Shown here piece after piece: positions 6,813 through 8,301 of a stretch of 8,301 nt of DNA. The DNA is from an uncultured Bifidobacterium sp. (lineage in GTDB: Bacteria > Actinomycetota > Actinomycetes > Actinomycetales > Bifidobacteriaceae), in contig CALEGL010000055.1 in assembly GCA_937876495.1 (NCBI GenBank), positions 1-8,301 of the forward strand, in the 5' to 3' direction. A program made the translations under genes and the position numbers. Numbering within the stretch: position 1 is the stretch's first letter; every line of letters begins with the position of its first letter. The notes beneath the pieces are model-generated. The model searched no databases and was not told the DNA's origin. It saw only the letters and a list, made by a program, of their open reading frames with translations.

Positions 6813-7763
6813 ATGACGATCGTCACGGGGGCGGATGACTATCTCGCCTCAGAGGCGCTTGCCGATCTTCGCAGACGTGCGCGGTCACGCATGCCGGACG
6901 CGGAAAGCGTCGACCTCGATGCCGCGACGGCCGACAGATACGCCTTCGAGGAGGCCGTGGGGGCGTCGCTGCTGTCGGACTCCTCCATCGTCACGGTCGT
7001 GAATCTGGCCTCGGCCGATGAGGGTCTGCGCGACGCCATGGCGGCCTTCTGCCGTCAATCCCCGGAGGACGGCTCCGGCAGTGTCGTCCTCGCCCGGCAT
7101 GACGGTGGGGTGCGGGGCAGGAAGGTCATGGACGTGCTCGCCAAGGCGGGTGCGCGAATCGTGAAGCTTCCCGATCTGTCGCGTGCCGAGGCGAGGATCG
7201 ACTTCGTCCTCGGACGCTTCGAGAGACGCCATCGGCGCATCGCCCCCGACGCGGCGCAGAGGCTCGTGGCCGTCCTCGGCGACTCCACAGGCGAGCTGGC
7301 GGCCATGTGCGACCAGCTCTGCGATGACTGCCCGGAGGATCCCATCGACGCCGACGTGGCGTCGGGATATCTCACCGCGAGTCCCAGAACGACGGGTTTC
7401 ATGGTCGCCGACAGGGCCATGCAGTCGGGAACGGCCCAGGCCGTCATCGCCCTGCGCCAGGCGTTGGCGCAGGGGGTGGATCCCATAGCCATCATCGGTG
7501 CCCTGGCCATGAAGCTCCGCACCGTCGCGAAGGCGGCGGCCGTACGTGCCGGCGTCGTCTCCCAGACCGAGACGCGGACGGCCCCCTGGATGATGCGCAT
7601 GGCCATGCGTCAGCTTCCCGGATGGACCTCCGACGGCCTGTCGCGGTGCATCCGCATGCTCGCCGAGGCCGACGAGCACGCCAAGACGGGGACGGGGGAC
7701 GCGGAGTACGCCGTCGAGCGCGCGGTGGTGGCCATAACCAGACGAGGCAGGGAGGATCGGTGA
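6813..7763 (+). CDS. holA: DNA polymerase III delta subunit (clamp loader wrench)
   Basis: The delta subunit opens the beta sliding clamp as part of the clamp-loader complex at the replication fork. From ATG 6813 the product is 316 residues, close to the usual 320-340. The N-terminus MTIVTGADDYLASEAL aligns with the family's first strand ('lvtGdeeyl..rai') and, as expected for delta, has no Walker A motif. The middle part (about 115-190) contains helices like DLSRAEARIDFVL and GDSTGELAAMCDQL. The C-terminal collar domain starts with GFMVADRAMQSGTAQAVIALRQALAQGVDPIAIIGALAMKLRTV (196-238) and ends with AEADEHAKTGTGDAEYAVERAV (284-305), where the K-T-G is typical of the family. An in-frame GTG at 6789 overlaps the comEC stop as GTGA and would add eight residues; both starts have weak ribosome-binding sites, so the start is open. 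The next gene, tsaE, overlaps the stop by one base. holA is a common neighbour of comEC in actinobacteria, though clamp loading has no direct role in DNA uptake. Confidence 0.93.
   Translation: MTIVTGADDYLASEALADLRRRARSRMPDAESVDLDAATADRYAFEEAVGASLLSDSSIVTVVNLASADEGLRDAMAAFCRQSPEDGSGSVVLARHDGGVRGRKVMDVLAKAGARIVKLPDLSRAEARIDFVLGRFERRHRRIAPDAAQRLVAVLGDSTGELAAMCDQLCDDCPEDPIDADVASGYLTASPRTTGFMVADRAMQSGTAQAVIALRQALAQGVDPIAIIGALAMKLRTVAKAAAVRAGVVSQTETRTAPWMMRMAMRQLPGWTSDGLSRCIRMLAEADEHAKTGTGDAEYAVERAVVAITRRGREDR
7749..7756 (+). promoter_or_regulatory. Ribosome binding site for tsaE
   Basis: AGGGAGGA at 7749-7756 contains GGAGG (7751-7755) seven bases before the ATG at 7763. It is the best Shine-Dalgarno sequence in the window and lies inside the last codons of holA. 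It settles the tsaE start at 7763 over the later in-frame ATG at 7823 and suggests that tsaE can start translation on its own as well as by coupling. Confidence 0.75.
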
Positions 7764-8301
7764 TGGGATGGGATGCGTCGGATAGGCGCGTCGGTCCGCG
7801 GAGGGACGACGATGTCGCGGCGATGCGTGGAAGGCGTGTGCTCACGGTGCCCACGGCGGATGACATGAGGACGCTGGGTGCCGGAATCGCCGGAATCTGC
7901 GCCGGCGGGGACGTGATTCTCCTGTCGGGGCCGCTGGGATCCGGCAAGACGACCTTCGCACAGGGCTTCGGAGCCGGACTGGGCGTGAACGGACCCGTCG
8001 TGTCCCCGACCTTCACCATCGCGCGGGAGCTGTCCGGCAGATTCGCCGACGGTTCTCCCGCCAGACTCGTGCACGTCGACGCCTACCGTCTCGGCGGTGA
8101 CGGATTCGCTCCCGGGCAGGACGCGCGGGACGCGCTTCTCGACGAACTCGAGGCCCTCGGCCTCGACGAGGAGCTGGAGAATCCGTCCCAGGCCACCGTG
8201 GTGCTGATGGAATGGGGGGAGCAGATGGCCGCGGCCCTCGCCGACGTCAGACTCGAGGTGCGCATCGACCGCCCCCCGGCGGCCGGCGCGCAGGCCGTGA
8301 C
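7763..8301 (+). CDS. tsaE: tRNA threonylcarbamoyladenosine biosynthesis ATPase TsaE, 3' end outside window
   Basis: TsaE is the small ATPase that works with TsaB and TsaD to place the t6A modification at position 37 of tRNAs decoding ANN codons; it acts in the cytoplasm. The frame is open from ATG 7763 to the window end, giving 179 residues. Visible motifs are the Walker A loop GPLGSGKTT at 56-64, SPTFT at 81-85 (the family's Switch I-type segment), HVDAYRL at 104-110 (family 'H.DlYRl') and MEWGE at 149-153, the Walker B-like signature. The first 25 residues are charged and poorly conserved; the domain proper starts near VLTVPTADDM. The stretch at 111-145 between HVDAYRL and the EWGE motif is longer and more acidic than in short TsaE proteins such as that of E. 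coli, as is often seen in actinobacteria. It follows holA with a TGATG overlap and a strong ribosome-binding site. In related genomes tsaB usually follows; this lies outside the window. Family assignment is secure; the C-terminus cannot be judged. Confidence 0.95.
   Translation, partial: MGWDASDRRVGPRRDDDVAAMRGRRVLTVPTADDMRTLGAGIAGICAGGDVILLSGPLGSGKTTFAQGFGAGLGVNGPVVSPTFTIARELSGRFADGSPARLVHVDAYRLGGDGFAPGQDARDALLDELEALGLDEELENPSQATVVLMEWGEQMAAALADVRLEVRIDRPPAAGAQAV

Noticed and set aside
1..8301. Mobile elements, CRISPR arrays, tRNA/rRNA genes, toxin-antitoxin or phage-defence genes
   Set aside because: No transposase, integrase, regularly spaced repeats, cloverleaf or defence-type protein is visible; coding density is almost complete with core genes on one strand.

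Overview
This window looks like an ordinary core-chromosome segment of a high-GC actinobacterium, most likely a member of the Bifidobacteriaceae. Three things point there: the strong G/C preference at third codon positions, an actinobacterial-type leucyl-tRNA synthetase with a GKMGKSLKN loop, and the gene order leuS, comEA, comEC, holA, tsaE. The taxonomic call rests on recognised protein families and gene order, not on a database search. All five complete or near-complete genes and the upstream fragment lie on the + strand.

Layout. Positions 1-572 hold the 3' part of an amino-acid (glutamate-type) ABC transporter substrate-binding protein. Its stop codon lies inside a perfect 20-bp tandem duplication. 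Positions 573-714 form a short intergenic region with a second perfect tandem duplication (13 bp x 2) and a GATAAT -10 element placed so close to the leuS ATG that the leuS mRNA is probably leaderless. Positions 715-3687 are leuS. A strong GC-rich hairpin with an imperfect T-rich tail at 3723-3770 looks like a rho-independent terminator. From about 3791 to the window end comes a tightly packed set: comEA (HhH DNA-binding competence protein), comEC (DNA-uptake channel; ATGA overlap with comEA), holA (DNA polymerase III delta subunit, either GTGA overlap or a 20-nt gap after comEC) and tsaE (tRNA t6A biosynthesis ATPase; 1-nt TGATG overlap with holA; open at the window end).

How the genes work together. 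ComEA and ComEC belong to the DNA-uptake machinery of natural transformation: ComEA binds double-stranded DNA at the outer face of the membrane and ComEC passes one strand inward. HolA loads the replication clamp and TsaE helps build t6A37 on ANN-decoding tRNAs; both are housekeeping functions that share the com transcript by position, not by pathway. leuS is probably its own transcription unit.

I did not find a clearly new system here. The points most worth a second look are: the probable leaderless leuS start; the near absence of room for a promoter between the leuS terminator and comEA; a ComEA without a visible SLBB domain and a ComEC without the metallo-beta-lactamase-like domain; and two low-complexity parts of comEC where another reading frame looks at least as protein-like as the annotated one.
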